Positions 6,362 through 6,974 of a stretch of DNA of 6,974 bases are shown here, piece after piece. The position numbers and the translations under genes are program-made. Location of the stretch: assembly GCA_036847245.1 (NCBI GenBank), contig DAIUAL010000184.1:1-6974 (forward strand). The letters are read 5' to 3'. This stretch comes from UBA4661 sp002405405. Lineage in GTDB: Bacteria > Bacteroidota > Ignavibacteria > Kapaibacteriales > UBA4661. Below the pieces are notes generated by a model, which saw only the letters and a list, made by a program, of their open reading frames with translations, did no database searches and was not told the origin of the DNA. Every line of letters starts with the position of its first letter. Within the stretch, counting starts at the first letter, position 1.

Positions 6362-6974
6362 ATGATGGAACACGACGAAGTTCAACAGGGGAAGATGAAG
6401 AAAGAGCAAAATATCGCAGGGCGTTATTCCAATCTCCTCATTCCCGAAAAATCACCGTATTTGCTTCAGCACGCCTATAATCCCGTTGCGTGGCGTGCAT
6501 GGAATGAAGAAACTTTAGCTATTGCACGTGCTGAACAGAAACCTGTATTCCTGAGTATTGGCTATGCAACATGTCATTGGTGTCATGTTATGGAGAATGC
6601 GTCATTTGAGTATGAAGAACTTGCTGCAATAATAAACGAGCATTTTATTGCAATAAAAGTTGATCGAGAAGAGCGTCCCGATATTGATGCGGTGTATATG
6701 TCAGTATGTCAAGCAATGACGGGGCAAGGAGGTTGGCCTTTAACAATCTTTATGACCCCTGATAAGAAACCCTTTTTTGCAGGAACCTACTTACCACGCG
6801 ATAATCACCCAAACCGTCAGAGTTTTGGTTATCTGTTGCATCAGGTGACCAAAGCATGGGCTTCTGACCGTGATAAAATAGAGGAGTCTTGCGAGAATAT
6901 TCTTCGCCATTTACAACAACAAGCCCTAATAGACTCGTCGGGAGAACTGCCAGCTGATATTCTTGAAAAATCAG
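6362..6974 (+). CDS. DUF255 thioredoxin-fold protein, YyaL/SPATA20 family (3' end outside window)
   Basis: The first 204 codons of a gene that runs off the window edge. They encode the N-terminal thioredoxin-like domain of the family: KSPYLLQHAYNPVAWRAW at residues 30-47, PVFLSIGYATCHWCHVM at 61-77 with a CHWC (CxxC) motif at 71-74, IKVDREERPDIDAVYM at 98-113, and TGQGGWPLTIFMTPDKKPFF at 120-139 followed by AGTYLP. Full family members are usually 600-700 residues, with an (alpha/alpha)6-barrel domain after this one, which would lie beyond the window. Despite the CxxC motif the biochemical function of the family is not settled. Start choice: ATG at 6362, 6365 or 6395. The last is preceded by AGGGGAAG and places the start nearer to where family members usually begin, so the first eleven residues may not be translated. 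It follows the glycosyltransferase by 75 bases with no clear terminator, so read-through is possible. Confidence 0.93.
   Translation, partial: MMEHDEVQQGKMKKEQNIAGRYSNLLIPEKSPYLLQHAYNPVAWRAWNEETLAIARAEQKPVFLSIGYATCHWCHVMENASFEYEELAAIINEHFIAIKVDREERPDIDAVYMSVCQAMTGQGGWPLTIFMTPDKKPFFAGTYLPRDNHPNRQSFGYLLHQVTKAWASDRDKIEESCENILRHLQQQALIDSSGELPADILEKS

Overview
The window is a gene-dense bacterial segment with every supported gene on the + strand. It most likely comes from the Bacteroidota/Chlorobi (FCB) side of the tree, perhaps an Ignavibacteria- or Kapaibacterium-like lineage. The evidence is a large surface protein ending in a type IX secretion (T9SS) type A sorting domain, a DUF1573 lipid-free secreted protein, start codons without strong Shine-Dalgarno sites, and moderate A+T. 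The species cannot be named from this sequence.

Layout. (1) Positions 3-3629 read as one very long secreted-protein gene in a single frame, interrupted by one in-frame TAA at 252-254. The piece before the stop carries the signal peptide. The piece after it (276-3629, 1117 codons) carries several immunoglobulin-like repeats, a cohesin-like domain and the T9SS C-terminal domain, but has no signal peptide. (2) A signal-peptide-bearing outer-membrane beta-barrel protein follows, its likely start overlapping the cargo stop as ATGA (3626-4411). (3) After a gap with a sigma70-like promoter comes a periplasmic DUF1573 protein with two Ig-like domains (4543-5286). (4) A 232-bp intergenic region holds a compact branched inverted repeat (5349-5421) that folds on paper into an almost gap-free three-way junction, followed by a perfect 12-bp palindrome. 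(5) A family 2 glycosyltransferase of the dolichyl-phosphate-mannose-synthase-like type follows (5519-6286). (6) The window ends inside a DUF255/thioredoxin-fold gene of the YyaL/SPATA20 family (6362 to the edge).

How the parts fit. Genes 1 and 2 look like a translationally coupled pair, an exported surface protein and an outer-membrane barrel. DUF1573 belongs to the same broad Ig-like superfamily (ASH/HYDIN-type) as the cargo repeats, so the first half of the window is a cell-envelope neighbourhood. The glycosyltransferase and DUF255 genes look like housekeeping genes with no evident tie to the first half. The two items most worth following up are the nonsense codon that separates signal peptide from cargo and the branched intergenic element. 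No mobile element, CRISPR array, tRNA or rRNA was seen.
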